This document shows positions 53,902 to 61,895 of a DNA stretch of 64,000 bases, piece after piece. The DNA comes from CAUYXJ01 sp963577065. GTDB lineage: Bacteria; Chloroflexota; Dehalococcoidia; Tepidiformales; Tepidiformaceae. How positions within the stretch are numbered: position 1 is the stretch's first letter; each line of letters begins with the position of its first letter. The position numbers were made by a program, and so were the translations under genes. The notes below the pieces were generated by a model. It made no database searches. It had not been told where the DNA came from and saw only the letters and a list, made by a program, of their open reading frames with translations. The DNA is taken from the NCBI GenBank assembly GCA_963577065.1, contig CAUYXJ010000002.1, positions 1 through 64,000 of the forward strand, in the 5' to 3' direction.

Positions 53902-54031
53902 CTAGTGCCCCCCCAACTTAGTTCCAGGGCATTCACAAAACTCGTCCCTTCGGAGCCGCTCGTGCTTCTCTAGGAAGCCTGGGACAGGGGGAGCACTGCG
54001 TTACCCACAATCTAAGTTGGAGGGGCACTAG
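53902..54031. mobile_element. 130-bp MITE-like element with 20-bp terminal inverted repeats
   Basis: Ends 53902-53921 and 54012-54031 are inverted copies of CTAGTGCCCCYCCAACTTAG with one mismatch. The outer four bases are CTAG at both sides and could be a target duplication, as for IS5-type insertions. The 90-bp interior has no gene. A related end lies at 34083-34107. Confidence 0.7.
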
Positions 54032-54155
54032 GCGGCCGTGCTAGTGTCGAGCGACCAGGCGGAGGGTAACTGAATGGGACTACGCGATAGGCCCTGACTT
54101 CGAGGACGAGATCGTGACGACGGACGACATCGACTCCTTCTAACAGGCGAACCTC
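54032..54155. other. Short spacer after the 130-bp element
   Basis: No gene or signal that I can support. Confidence 0.3.
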
Positions 54156-54365
54156 TTAGCTCCCCCACCCCCGCCGCTCGCTGATCTCCTTCCAGGTGCG
54201 CCAGTAGAGCGGCGCCTCGAACGTGATCTCGTAGCGGATCTCTCCGGGCCGGAGTCCGCTCCCGTCGCCCGGACGTCGCTCTTTCCAATGGACGGTGCCA
54301 TCGCGCTGGAGGTAGCACCCCAACACGTACAGCCGCCGGATCTTGTGACGGTGGTCGAAGTCCAC
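54156..54365 (-). CDS. Hypothetical small protein
   Basis: A 69-residue soluble protein with a beta-rich pattern: RRLYVLGCYLQRDGTVHWKE and IRYEITFEAPLYWRTWKE. GTG at 54365 directly abuts the stop of the gene upstream. Family unknown. Confidence 0.4.
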   Translation of the reverse strand: MDFDHRHKIRRLYVLGCYLQRDGTVHWKERRPGDGSGLRPGEIRYEITFEAPLYWRTWKEISERRGWGS

Positions 54366-54488
54366 CTAGCCGCGCAGGACGTACAGGAGCTCGCCGCAGA
54401 GCGCGCACAAGCGCCGGTCGGGCAGGGGCTTACCGGCGGCCTCGAAGACGCGCAGCTGGTCAGGAGGGGGGTGTGAGCACCAGCTCAC
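54366..54488 (-). CDS. Hypothetical 40-residue protein with CxxC
   Basis: Reads from GTG 54488: a Cys-His N-terminus, then LRVFEAAGKPLPDRRLCALC. Its TAG abuts the next GTG. The CxxC and the Cys/His near the start could bind one zinc. Supported mainly by protein-like composition and its tight junction with the next gene. Confidence 0.35.
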   Translation of the reverse strand: MSWCSHPPPDQLRVFEAAGKPLPDRRLCALCGELLYVLRG

Positions 54489-54574
54489 GGTGGCGGCAAC
54501 GATCGAGGATGGGCGGCTCGGTTGTAGCGTCATGGGACGCGGACTTTAGAACAAACGTTCCTGCCTGGGAAGGA

Positions 54575-54844
54575 CTAGCCGTCACTCTTGCCGAAGGACT
54601 CCTCAAGCCGCCGGTCGGCTTCCTCCGCCGCAAGCGAAACGAGCGCGCCCCCGATGCTGTTCTGGATCTCCGTCAGGTCGAACTCGCGCAAGGCCGGTGG
54701 GCCAGGCGCACAGGTAGGGCAAAGGACCTCGTCGACCGTGAGCTTCCATCCGGCGTCTGATCGGACTTCCTCATCCATCATCCAGGACGTGAGGTCGGCC
54801 CCAGAGATGGCGTCTTCGTCCGCGCTGCCGCACTCCTCGCACAT
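54575..54844 (-). CDS. Hypothetical zinc-binding protein
   Basis: An 89-residue protein starting MCEECGSADEDA with a second CPTC near residue 50, so one zinc ribbon is likely, followed by an acidic helical C-terminus. The frame is open further upstream but the ATG at 54844 is the first with protein-like sequence after it. Family unknown. Confidence 0.45.
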   Translation of the reverse strand: MCEECGSADEDAISGADLTSWMMDEEVRSDAGWKLTVDEVLCPTCAPGPPALREFDLTEIQNSIGGALVSLAAEEADRRLEESFGKSDG

Positions 54845-55019
54845 AGCCCTGACCACGCCGATCCCTCCACGTGACTGGTCTACGGGTGCGCCCATCAGTG
54901 ACGCAAGCGAAAGCCGGAAACACGACACAACCTGTCGCGATATGGGTCGAGCGCGAGCTCGCTCGCAATGACCCACGCGCTCACGATCGCGAACGAGAAT
55001 CCCAGCTACACGAGATGGC

Positions 55020-55154
55020 CTACATGACGTGCTCGTCGTGAGGGGCCACCGCCTGGACGATCGCACGAGCCGCCACTCGCTCCGCTCCTCGCACCCACAC
55101 GATCCGGCCATCGTGTGGGTCGATGAACACGCCCGAAGCTTCGCTCGGACTCAC
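55020..55154 (-). CDS. Hypothetical 44-residue protein
   Basis: GTG at 55154, with GAAGG eight bases upstream, gives VFIDPHDGRIVWVRGAERV and a short helix ending DEHVM. The CCCACACGAT palindrome at 55093-55120 lies inside it and encodes the hairpin-like IDPHDGRIVWV. Small; could be spurious. Confidence 0.3.
   Translation of the reverse strand: MSPSEASGVFIDPHDGRIVWVRGAERVAARAIVQAVAPHDEHVM
55093..55120. repeat. 11-bp-arm palindrome with CCCACACGAT core
   Basis: Arms 55093-55103 and 55110-55120 around CCGGCC. The ten-base core is shared with the palindrome at 48543-48568, 6.5 kb away in the same island. Confidence 0.75.
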
Positions 55155-55165
55155 GCACCCAGCCT

Positions 55166-55543
55166 TCAGTAGAAGAAAAGGGGCGCCCATCTGGCCGCGC
55201 TCGCAGTGCCGGTGCGAGGAGCCAAGATCCTCATGACCAAGGGACTCCCAGGCCCGTGGTCACGCGCGAACGCCGTTAGCCCAGCCCGGCCAGGAGCCGA
55301 GAAGCGCATGGTGAGGCTGGCTACACTGTGCGATTCGCCCTCCTTGCTCACTGGCACGAAATTCGAATCAGTGCTGCGAAGCCGAGCCCATGTGCGCGGC
55401 GCAAACTCAGAGCTGACACCGGCCGCAACGGTCCCGCCAAGGAGCAAGGCTCCTGCGGGAGCGGACCACTTCACCATCGTGGCCAGCTCCGCCGGGATCA
55501 TCGCCCCGAGCAACATCAGCTGCAGGTATGTACGGCGCGGCAC
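55166..55543 (-). CDS. Hypothetical exported protein, twin-arginine-like start
   Basis: If started at GTG 55543 the product is 125 residues, opening PRRTYLQLMLLGAMIP, which looks like a short Tat or Sec signal, with a second hydrophobic stretch GALLLGGTVAAGV. The rest has no recognisable motif. It heads a minus-strand run of small genes reaching 54156. A longer version from 55657 (TTG) is possible. Weakly supported. Confidence 0.3.
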   Translation of the reverse strand: MPRRTYLQLMLLGAMIPAELATMVKWSAPAGALLLGGTVAAGVSSEFAPRTWARLRSTDSNFVPVSKEGESHSVASLTMRFSAPGRAGLTAFARDHGPGSPLVMRILAPRTGTASAARWAPLFFY

Positions 55544-55688
55544 ACCCGTCTCGTCTATCGAGGAGGTCAAATGCGACGTTGGTTGCCCTCTGCCCACAAC
55601 TTTCTCTCCAGTCCCTGTCCACAGTATGCGAACGCCTGGACAGCTCAGCGGAAGCAATCGGGGTAGTCGCGCGTGACAGAGTGGTGTC

Positions 55689-55718
55689 TTGCCCCTTCAG
55701 GGGCCGAAGGTGTAGTCT
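55689..55718 (+). promoter_or_regulatory. Predicted promoter of the thi operon
   Basis: TTGCCC (55689-55694) and TAGTCT (55713-55718) with an 18-bp spacer, 20 bp upstream of the TPP riboswitch. Placement supports it; the boxes are only moderate matches. Confidence 0.45.
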
Positions 55719-55737
55719 CGCGGGAGAGATCGTTCGG

Positions 55738-55817
55738 GATCGCTGGGGGTGCCCTCGTAGGGCTGAGAAAAGACCCCTTGAACCTGACCACGTTTATGCG
55801 TGCGTAGGAAAGTGATC
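55738..55817 (+). promoter_or_regulatory. TPP riboswitch (THI element)
   Basis: The conserved GGGGGTGCC, GGGCTGAGA, CCCCTTGAACCTGA and TGCGTAGGAA blocks appear in order. P1 forms between GATCGCT (55738-55744) and AGTGATC (55811-55817). It lies just upstream of thiBPQ and is expected to switch the operon off when thiamine diphosphate binds. Confidence 0.95.
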
Positions 55818-55841
55818 GGACTATGGTTTTCGCCTTGTGCG

Positions 55842-55870
55842 AAGAGTCCGGCTTTTCCGGGCTCTTTTTT
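55842..55870 (+). terminator. Riboswitch expression-platform terminator
   Basis: Arms 55842-55851 and 55857-55866 form a 10-bp stem (one G-U pair), followed by a T run. CGGACT (55817-55822) can pair with AGTCCG (55845-55850), an antiterminator that would compete with the terminator and with P1. This supports control by premature termination. Confidence 0.85.
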
Positions 55871-55914
55871 GTGCCCGGAGCTCCCAGAAATCAAGTCCCG
55901 GACGCGGTGGAAGT

Positions 55915-56979
55915 ATGAAAAAATCCACTTTTTTGCTGCTCCTTGCAATGGGGCTCCTAGGCCTCCTAGCTACAGCCTGCGGAGACGACAACGGTTCCAG
56001 TACGAACGAAGATGCCAACTCAGACCTCGTGCTGATCACCCACGATTCGTTCAGCCTCCCCGAAGAGCTCATCGAACAGTTTGAAGCCGACAATGGCGCA
56101 ACCGTGACAATCCTCGCCAAGGGCGACGGCGGTACCATGCTCACGAGCGTCATCCTTACCAAAGACAACCCCGAAGGCGACCTCGTCTTCGGGGTCGACA
56201 ACACCTTCTTGTCCCGCGCCCTGGACAACGACATCTTCCAACGCTACGAGTCTGCCCTCCTTGATGACGTGCCCGAAGAGTTCCGCGTAAAGGGCAATCT
56301 CGTCACGCCGATGGACTTCGGCTTCGTCAATTTCAACTACGACATTGCAGCCCTCGGGGCCGCCAACCTTGACCCTCCGCAAAAGCTGGAAGACCTCACG
56401 GACCCGAAGTGGAAGGGCCTGGTCGTCGTCCAAAATCCCGCCTCGTCAACGCCTGGGCTTGCGTTTTTGCTGACCACCGTCGCCTACTTCGGCGAGGACA
56501 ATTACCTCGACTGGTGGAAGGCCATGCGGGACAACGACATCCAGGTCACGGATGGCTGGGAGACCGCGTACTACACGAATTTCAGTCTCTACGGGGGCAG
56601 CCAGCCGATCGTCCTCAGCTACTCCACGAGCCCCGCGTTCGAGCAGCTCTACGCCGAGCCCCCTCGTGACGACGCACCAAGTGGCAACATCACCCCGGAC
56701 GGCGCAGTGTTTCGTCAGATTGAATACGCCGGTGTTCTCAAGAACGCAGACAACCCAAATCTCGCAGGGAAGTTCATCGACTTCCTGCTCTCGCCGGAAA
56801 CGCAAGCAGCCTTCCCAGACTTCATGGGCGTGTTCCCGGTAAATAGCAAGGCAACCGTCACCGAAGCGTTCACGAAGTTCGGCAGCGTCAATGTGGATGT
56901 CGCGGAAATCAGCGATGACGAGATAGCCAAGCATCGGGACGAGTGGATCAGTGACTGGACGAACGCGGTCCTGCGCTGA
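55915..56979 (+). CDS. thiB: Thiamine ABC transporter, substrate-binding lipoprotein
   Basis: A 354-residue lipoprotein. Signal peptide with lipobox LLATACGD (Cys about 23). The mature protein follows the ThiB pattern: LVLITHDSFSLPEELIEQFE, GDLVFGVDNTFLSRAL, TPMDFGFVNFNYD, and WKGLVVVQNPASSTPGLAFL. It captures thiamine or its phosphates outside the membrane. ATG at 55915, 45 bp after the riboswitch terminator. The operon looks less GC-rich than the nuo region. Confidence 0.93.
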   Translation: MKKSTFLLLLAMGLLGLLATACGDDNGSSTNEDANSDLVLITHDSFSLPEELIEQFEADNGATVTILAKGDGGTMLTSVILTKDNPEGDLVFGVDNTFLSRALDNDIFQRYESALLDDVPEEFRVKGNLVTPMDFGFVNFNYDIAALGAANLDPPQKLEDLTDPKWKGLVVVQNPASSTPGLAFLLTTVAYFGEDNYLDWWKAMRDNDIQVTDGWETAYYTNFSLYGGSQPIVLSYSTSPAFEQLYAEPPRDDAPSGNITPDGAVFRQIEYAGVLKNADNPNLAGKFIDFLLSPETQAAFPDFMGVFPVNSKATVTEAFTKFGSVNVDVAEISDDEIAKHRDEWISDWTNAVLR

Positions 56980-56991
56980 CCACGGACAAAG

Positions 56992-58659
56992 GTGAATAGG
57001 GCTCTCAATCCATCCGGCCGAACGGCGACAGCGTTGCTCCTTGCAGCGCCGACACTGTTCTTGGCGTTGTTCCTGTTCTACCCGCTTCAAGGCATCCTGA
57101 GAGAGTCATTCGAGCGCTCCGGCAGCAACCTCGAGGGCCTTCGTCCGCTAATAGAAAACCGCTATTACCTCGAACGGCTCTGGTTCACAACCTGGCAAGC
57201 CGGAGTCTCGACGGTCCTAACCGTGGCCGTCGCCCTCCCCTGCGCCTTTGTACTGTCCAGATTCACGTTCCCGGGAAAGTCGCTATTGATAGCCATCGCG
57301 ACGGTCCCTTTCGTCCTGCCAACCATCGTCGTTGCGGCCGCGTTTACAGCACTTCTTGGCCCAAACGGCCTCATCAACGACAGCCTCGAAAGCATCCTGC
57401 ACCTCGATGAGCCGCCGATCCAGCTGATGAACACCATCTGGATCGTGCTGGCCGCTCACGTCTTCTACAACTTCGCACTCGCCACCCGAGTCATCGCCTC
57501 CTACTGGGCCAACCTGGACAGCCGTTTCGGTGACGCCGCAGCCACCTTGGGCGCAAGCCCGCTGCAGACGTTCATGACCGTAACGCTGCCCCTGCTGCGC
57601 TCGCCAATTCTTGCCGCGGCATCGATCGTGTTCCTTTTCTCGTTCACCAGCTTCGGCGTCGTCCTCGTCCTCGGCGGCCCCTCGTTCGATACCCTCGAAG
57701 TCGTCATCTACCGGGAGACGGCATTCCTGTTCAACTTGCCCGTCGCCGCCGCCCTCGCCGTCGTTCAAATCCTGTTCACGTTCGTCGTAACAACCAGTTA
57801 CACATGGGCGCAGAGCAAATCAGCCCCCGGAGGACTAACAGCACAAGCCGCCCGCCGCCCTCAGGGGCGCGCATGGATCCTGGTAGCCGGTGTGGCGGTG
57901 TTCATGTTGGCGGCAACGCTCGCGCCGATGGCTGCCCTGGCGGAGCGTTCCGTCCACGGCGCGGACGGCTACACGCTCGAGTTCTACCGCTCGCTGAATG
58001 ACAACGTCCGCGGGCAAGTTACCTTCATTGCGCCCGCAACCGCCATCTGGAATTCGCTGAAGTTCGCCGCCGGCACGTTGGTGGTCTCGGTCCCACTCGG
58101 GGTGGTCGCTGCCTACGGCGCCTCCCGCATCGCGCGCGGAAGGGCGGCGGTCGAGGCCTTCTTCCTCATCCCGCTCGGCGTCTCGGCAATCACCCTGGGC
58201 TTGGGCATGCTAGTCACGCTCGACGCGCGGCCACTGAACCTGCGCGGCGAGTCCATCATCCTAGTCATCGCGCACAGCCTCGTTGCCTTCCCATTCGTCG
58301 CCAGAGCCGTTGCTGCCCGCCTGCGAGGCCTCGACCCACGCCTCCGCCAAGCGGCCTTGACGCTCGGCGCCCACCCCGTCCGCGTGTTCTTCGAAGTTGA
58401 ACTTCCGCTGCTCTGGCGCTCAATAATAGTTGGCTCCGTATTCGCGTTCGCCGTCTCCATGGGCGAATTCGGCGCGACGCTTCTGATCTCCCGCGCGGAG
58501 TGGGCCACGATTCCCGTCGCCGTCTTCCGCCTCCTCGGACAGCCGGGCAGCCTGCACTTTGGGCAGGCGATGGCGATGTCAACGATCCTCATGCTGGTCA
58601 CAAGCGCCGGATTCCTCGTCCTTGAGAGGATGCGATTCCGCGACCTGGGGACGTTTTGA
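56992..58659 (+). CDS. thiP: Thiamine ABC transporter, permease (double-length)
   Basis: A 555-residue protein made of two fused permease halves with about 12 helices, as in ThiP. Each half ends with an EAA-type loop: DAAATLGASPLQTFMTVTLP (first) and QAALTLGAHPVRVFFEVELP (second), which contact the ATPase. GTG at 56992, 12 bp after thiB. Its TGA overlaps the thiQ ATG. Confidence 0.93.
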   Translation: MNRALNPSGRTATALLLAAPTLFLALFLFYPLQGILRESFERSGSNLEGLRPLIENRYYLERLWFTTWQAGVSTVLTVAVALPCAFVLSRFTFPGKSLLIAIATVPFVLPTIVVAAAFTALLGPNGLINDSLESILHLDEPPIQLMNTIWIVLAAHVFYNFALATRVIASYWANLDSRFGDAAATLGASPLQTFMTVTLPLLRSPILAAASIVFLFSFTSFGVVLVLGGPSFDTLEVVIYRETAFLFNLPVAAALAVVQILFTFVVTTSYTWAQSKSAPGGLTAQAARRPQGRAWILVAGVAVFMLAATLAPMAALAERSVHGADGYTLEFYRSLNDNVRGQVTFIAPATAIWNSLKFAAGTLVVSVPLGVVAAYGASRIARGRAAVEAFFLIPLGVSAITLGLGMLVTLDARPLNLRGESIILVIAHSLVAFPFVARAVAARLRGLDPRLRQAALTLGAHPVRVFFEVELPLLWRSIIVGSVFAFAVSMGEFGATLLISRAEWATIPVAVFRLLGQPGSLHFGQAMAMSTILMLVTSAGFLVLERMRFRDLGTF

Positions 58660-59662
58660 TGTCTGAAGCGGCACTCTCCCTCCGTGATGTGGGTTTCAGC
58701 GTCGACGGCAGCGAGCTGGTGACCGGCATCTCCTTCGACGTCACCCAAGGGGCAACTACGGCGATTCTAGGGCCGAGCGGCTGCGGCAAGACGACGCTTC
58801 TGCGCCTCATAGCCGGTATTGAGAACCCCGGCGCGAGCACAATCCTACTCAGCGGACATGATCTAGCCGGGACGCCCACCCACAAGCGCGGCATCGGGTT
58901 GATGTTCCAGGACTTTGCCTTGTTTCCGCACATGGACGTGGCCGGAAACGTCGCGTTTGGATTACGTCACGCAGGCGTCCCGAAGCGCGAACGAGGCGCC
59001 CGCGTCGCCGCGATTCTGGCGCTGGTAGGGCTCGATGGCTACGAGTCGCGCTCCGTGGAAAATCTCTCCGGCGGGGAGCGGCAACGGGTAGCGCTGGCAC
59101 GGACACTCGCGCCCAATCCTTCCGTGCTGATGCTGGATGAACCACTCGGGTCGCTGGACCGAGTCCTCCGCGAACGGCTCCTGGTTGAACTGCGAGAGAT
59201 CCTCGGCCGACTTGCCGTCCCGACCATTTTCGTGACGCACGATCAAGGCGAAGCCTTCGCCATCGCCGACCATGTCGTCGTGATGAACGAGGGCAGAATC
59301 GTCCTCACCGGCACACCACAAGGGATCTTCGAAGACCCTCGAACCGAGTTCGTAGCACGATTCCTCGGCCTGATGGTGCTTGGTGGCAAACACCCGTCGG
59401 CAATTGGCCAGCTGAAGACACCGAGCGATCCACGGCGCAGCTGCTCCTGCGTACGGAGCAAGCCACCATCGTGGCCGCGTCTGGACCGCAAGTCGTGACG
59501 GGCACTCTGCGCTCCAAGTTCTTCCAGGGCGCCTTGACCCGAATCAACGTCGATACGCCGGCCGGAGACATGGAGTTCGAGCTTCACGGCAAGCTCGCTC
59601 TTCCGCCCGAGGGCGAGGCAGTGCATCTCCACGTACCCGCTGCCCATGTGCTCGACGATTAG
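58659..59662 (+). CDS. thiQ: Thiamine ABC transporter, ATPase, frameshifted before the TOBE domain
   Basis: Walker A LGPSGCGKTT (about residue 38), Q-loop FQDFAL, signature LSGGERQRVALARTLA, Walker B VLMLDEPLGSLD and the switch His in FVTHDQGEA are all in frame. After RFLGLMVLGG the frame runs into unrelated sequence and stops at 59498. In the -1 frame, from about 59385, ERSTAQLLLRTEQATIVAAS and GTLRSKFFQGALTRI continue a C-terminal TOBE-like domain to 59662. One lost base near 59380-59400 explains this. The ATPase core is intact, so a shortened but active protein is possible. Confidence 0.85.
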
Positions 59663-59742
59663 CCGTCCGCTAGACCGAACTACGCACCGCTCGTTACGTC
59701 GAACGTTGCGACACCACACGGTTACCGCATCCTGGAGCAACA

Positions 59743-60297
59743 TTGGAATCTGAATTAGCACTCACGGTTACATACCCCGGAGCACGCCGGCCTGACCGGC
59801 ACCGGTGGCTCAGCTCCTACGGCCGGACTCTCGCCGTCTGTGAATGGGGCGATGCGGAAGCCCCTCCCGTACTCCTCGTCCATGGCGGCTCAGACTTTGC
59901 AGGAATTCGATGCGTTCGCGCCTTTGTTAGCGGACGCGGGCTGGCGGGTCGTCGCCTGGGACCATCGCGGTCACGGAGACTCCCAGCACGCAGCGTTGTA
60001 TTCCTCGCACGCCGACGTCCGAGACGCGCTGTCAGTCCTCGATGCGACGACGCCCGACCCCGTTCCGGTGATAGCCCACTCCAAGGGCGGCGGCATGATG
60101 CTCCAGCTCGCCACTGCGCTGCCGCGGAGAATGAGCAAGATCGTCGTGATCGACGGCCTACCCTCCCCAGACCCGCACCCGGATGTGTCCAACCACGAGC
60201 GCCGGCAGATGATTGAACGGAGCCTCCTAGGACAACAGTCATTGGGCCGCGGCCCGAGTGGCGAGAGTCCGGCCGACCTGGAGCTTTCTAATCCCAT
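59743..60297 (+). pseudogene. Alpha/beta hydrolase, frameshifted and truncated
   Basis: From TTG 59743 (GGAG upstream) the frame gives VCEWGDAEAPPVLLVHGGSD, the oxyanion HGG region. It must then shift +1 near 59885 to read FDAFAPLLADAGWRVVAWDH and VPVIAHSKGGGMMLQLATA, where the nucleophile Ser sits in H-S-K-G-G. The family continues for ~100 more residues with the catalytic His, but homology ends near 60297. Two lesions make it a pseudogene. Confidence 0.7.
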
Positions 60298-60787
60298 TGT
60301 CGCGTGTTCGGTCGACTTTGGTCGTGGGTTGCCCCCCGGTCAACACCACCGATATAGTCCTATGGTCTTCCTCGGAGGGTGCCGACCATGGGACTGCCGA
60401 CGACGACCGTCTGACGGGATTGCCTGCCAGATTCAGAGAGACAAGTCGAAGCGCTACCGCCGAGCGGTAGCCTTTGGAGCCTATGGTCGGAGTTCGAATC
60501 TTGGCTCGGACGATCCCTTTCCGGGCGCTCGACTCGGCTGTCGGTGACCATAGGCGAGGCCCAATGCCGGGCGCGCCGGGCGCATGTCCCTGTCCAGATC
60601 GCTGGGCCGATCCCCTCCCAGGCGCTGCTCCGGCGTTGGAAGGCCATCGTTTCCGGCTGACTGCGCGCCCACAGGGTCGCAAATGGCTGCCCGTCGCTCC
60701 AAGCCAGCCAAATTCAACACGATCATTTCATCGTGTGGACATTGGATGACCACTGGCGAGCAACACTGACTCTGCCGGGACGATCAC
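60298..60787. other. Spacer without a supported gene
   Basis: Holds an 8-bp hairpin (60453-60460 with 60464-60471) and CCTATGGTC (60480-60488) with its complement at 60546-60554. CCTATGGTC also occurs near 60359. GTTCGAATC at about 60492 looks like a tRNA T-loop, but no tRNA body can be drawn. Otherwise nothing. Confidence 0.4.
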
Positions 60788-61400
60788 TTACGCGGCGCCC
60801 GGCGATGCCCCCGCCCGCAATACCTCCGCGAAGGCTTCTAGCGTCCGTCGCGCGAAGCGGCACATGTTTGCCTCCCGGTCGGACTCGCCCGTCTCCAGCG
60901 TCTCGCTGTAGGCGGTTGGCCCATCCACGGCGATGCATGTGTGCCCTGCTGCGTCACCGTACGGATTCCCCCTAGGCCCGGCCGCGCCCGTCTCGCCGAT
61001 CCCCCAGGTTGCGCCGAGCCGCCCCCGAATCGTCGCGGCGATCAGCTGCGCATATGGCTCGCTGCTTGACCGCACCCCTGGGTGCTCGGCCATGTCGAGG
61101 TCGAGGAAGGTGTCCCGCGCGACCCCTGTGTAGGTCACGGCTCCACCACGGTAGTACGCCGACGCTCCCGGAACCGCGAGTAGCGCCGCCGAGACCAGGC
61201 TGTGGTGTTTCAAAACCCGATCCGCATAAATGCGGACGGGGTTTTCGTGGCCCAGAGGCGTCCAACTGGGCGGTTGTCGTGTTTCAAGCCCAATCGGGTT
61301 GGTGCGGATGGAGTTTTGAAATACCACCGGTCTCAGGGGTGGAATCGGCAGCCGCTGCAGCGCGACTGCTCAGCTCCGGCTGGGTGGCAACGGGCAATGC
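60788..61400 (-). pseudogene. CinA C-terminal-domain (NMN deamidase-like) gene cut by an inserted element
   Basis: From 61201 down to 60788 the frame reads LVSAALLAVPGASAYYRGGA, YAQLIAATIRGRLGATWGIG, ETGAAGPRGNPYGDAAGHTC and a C-terminal helix, which is a CinA-family C-terminal domain without its start. On the far side of the palindromic element, minus strand from about 61400 to 61325, another frame gives LSSRAAAAADSTPETGG, the matching N-terminal active-site segment (AES-x-x-GG type). Joining GG to LVSAALL removes bases 61200-61324, almost exactly the element. So the gene was intact before the insertion. Confidence 0.65.
61202..61327. mobile_element. 126-bp palindromic MITE-like insertion in cinA
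   Basis: Left end GTGGTGTTTCAAAACCC and right end (inverted) GTGGTATTTCAAAACTC form terminal inverted repeats. The left part also folds as AAAACCC and TCCGCAT pairing with ATGCGGA and GGGTTTT. A second internal copy, GTGTTTCAAGCCCAATC, starts near 61281. No transposase gene. A related sequence lies at 48636-48658. Confidence 0.65.
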
Positions 61401-61895
61401 GAAGCGGACGTGGCTCCGCGTGCTGTCCCCCGGTGCCTCACCGCGCGGCCAAGCTCCACCGGCTCACCGTCCGACGTTCTCTCAAGATCGTGACGAGAGG
61501 TCGGCCTACCCCGCGGGGATAGGCTCAGTAGGTCGTGGCTGCGCGCGCGGTTCGCCGACTGTGACCGAGGGCCGCGGGTTCGTGAACGCCGGCGTGGACG
61601 GGTCTAGCGAACCGGCGAGCGATCGTGGCGGTCTTCCCTACACGCTGGTTGAGGCCCGGCGGGCGCGGGACTGAGGCCGGTCCGGCCAGAATTGTCCCGT
61701 TCCGTCTGGGTGGCCTTCGGCTCGTATTGACACCTCCGGAACGCGGTCCTAGCGTGAGCACCGAGACGCCTGGAGCCCTTCGGTCCTAGGTGGTTCAGCG
61801 AGACTCGAGCCGGGTACGAATCCCGCTGTCCGTGCGAACCTCGGCGTTGATCCCGCCGAAAACGCTTGATCCCGGCCCACGGTCCTGGAGGACTC
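61401..61895. other. Spacer before the oxidoreductase operon
   Basis: No convincing gene on either strand between the cinA remnant and the oxidoreductase; a promoter is placed at 61727-61755. The ~135-nt leader after it holds no structure I recognise. Confidence 0.4.
61727..61755 (+). promoter_or_regulatory. Predicted promoter of the LLM oxidoreductase operon
   Basis: Perfect TTGACA (61727-61732), 17-bp spacer, TAGCGT (61750-61755). Transcription would start near 61762. Confidence 0.55.

Noticed and set aside
60470..60520. tRNA-like T-loop (GTTCGAATC)
   Set aside because: The T-stem has a mismatch and no acceptor, D or anticodon stem can be formed around it, so neither a tRNA gene nor a clear attachment-site remnant is supported.
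61560..61680. Open frames on both strands in the spacer before the LLM gene
   Set aside because: Arg/Gly/Pro-biased translations without ribosome sites or motifs.
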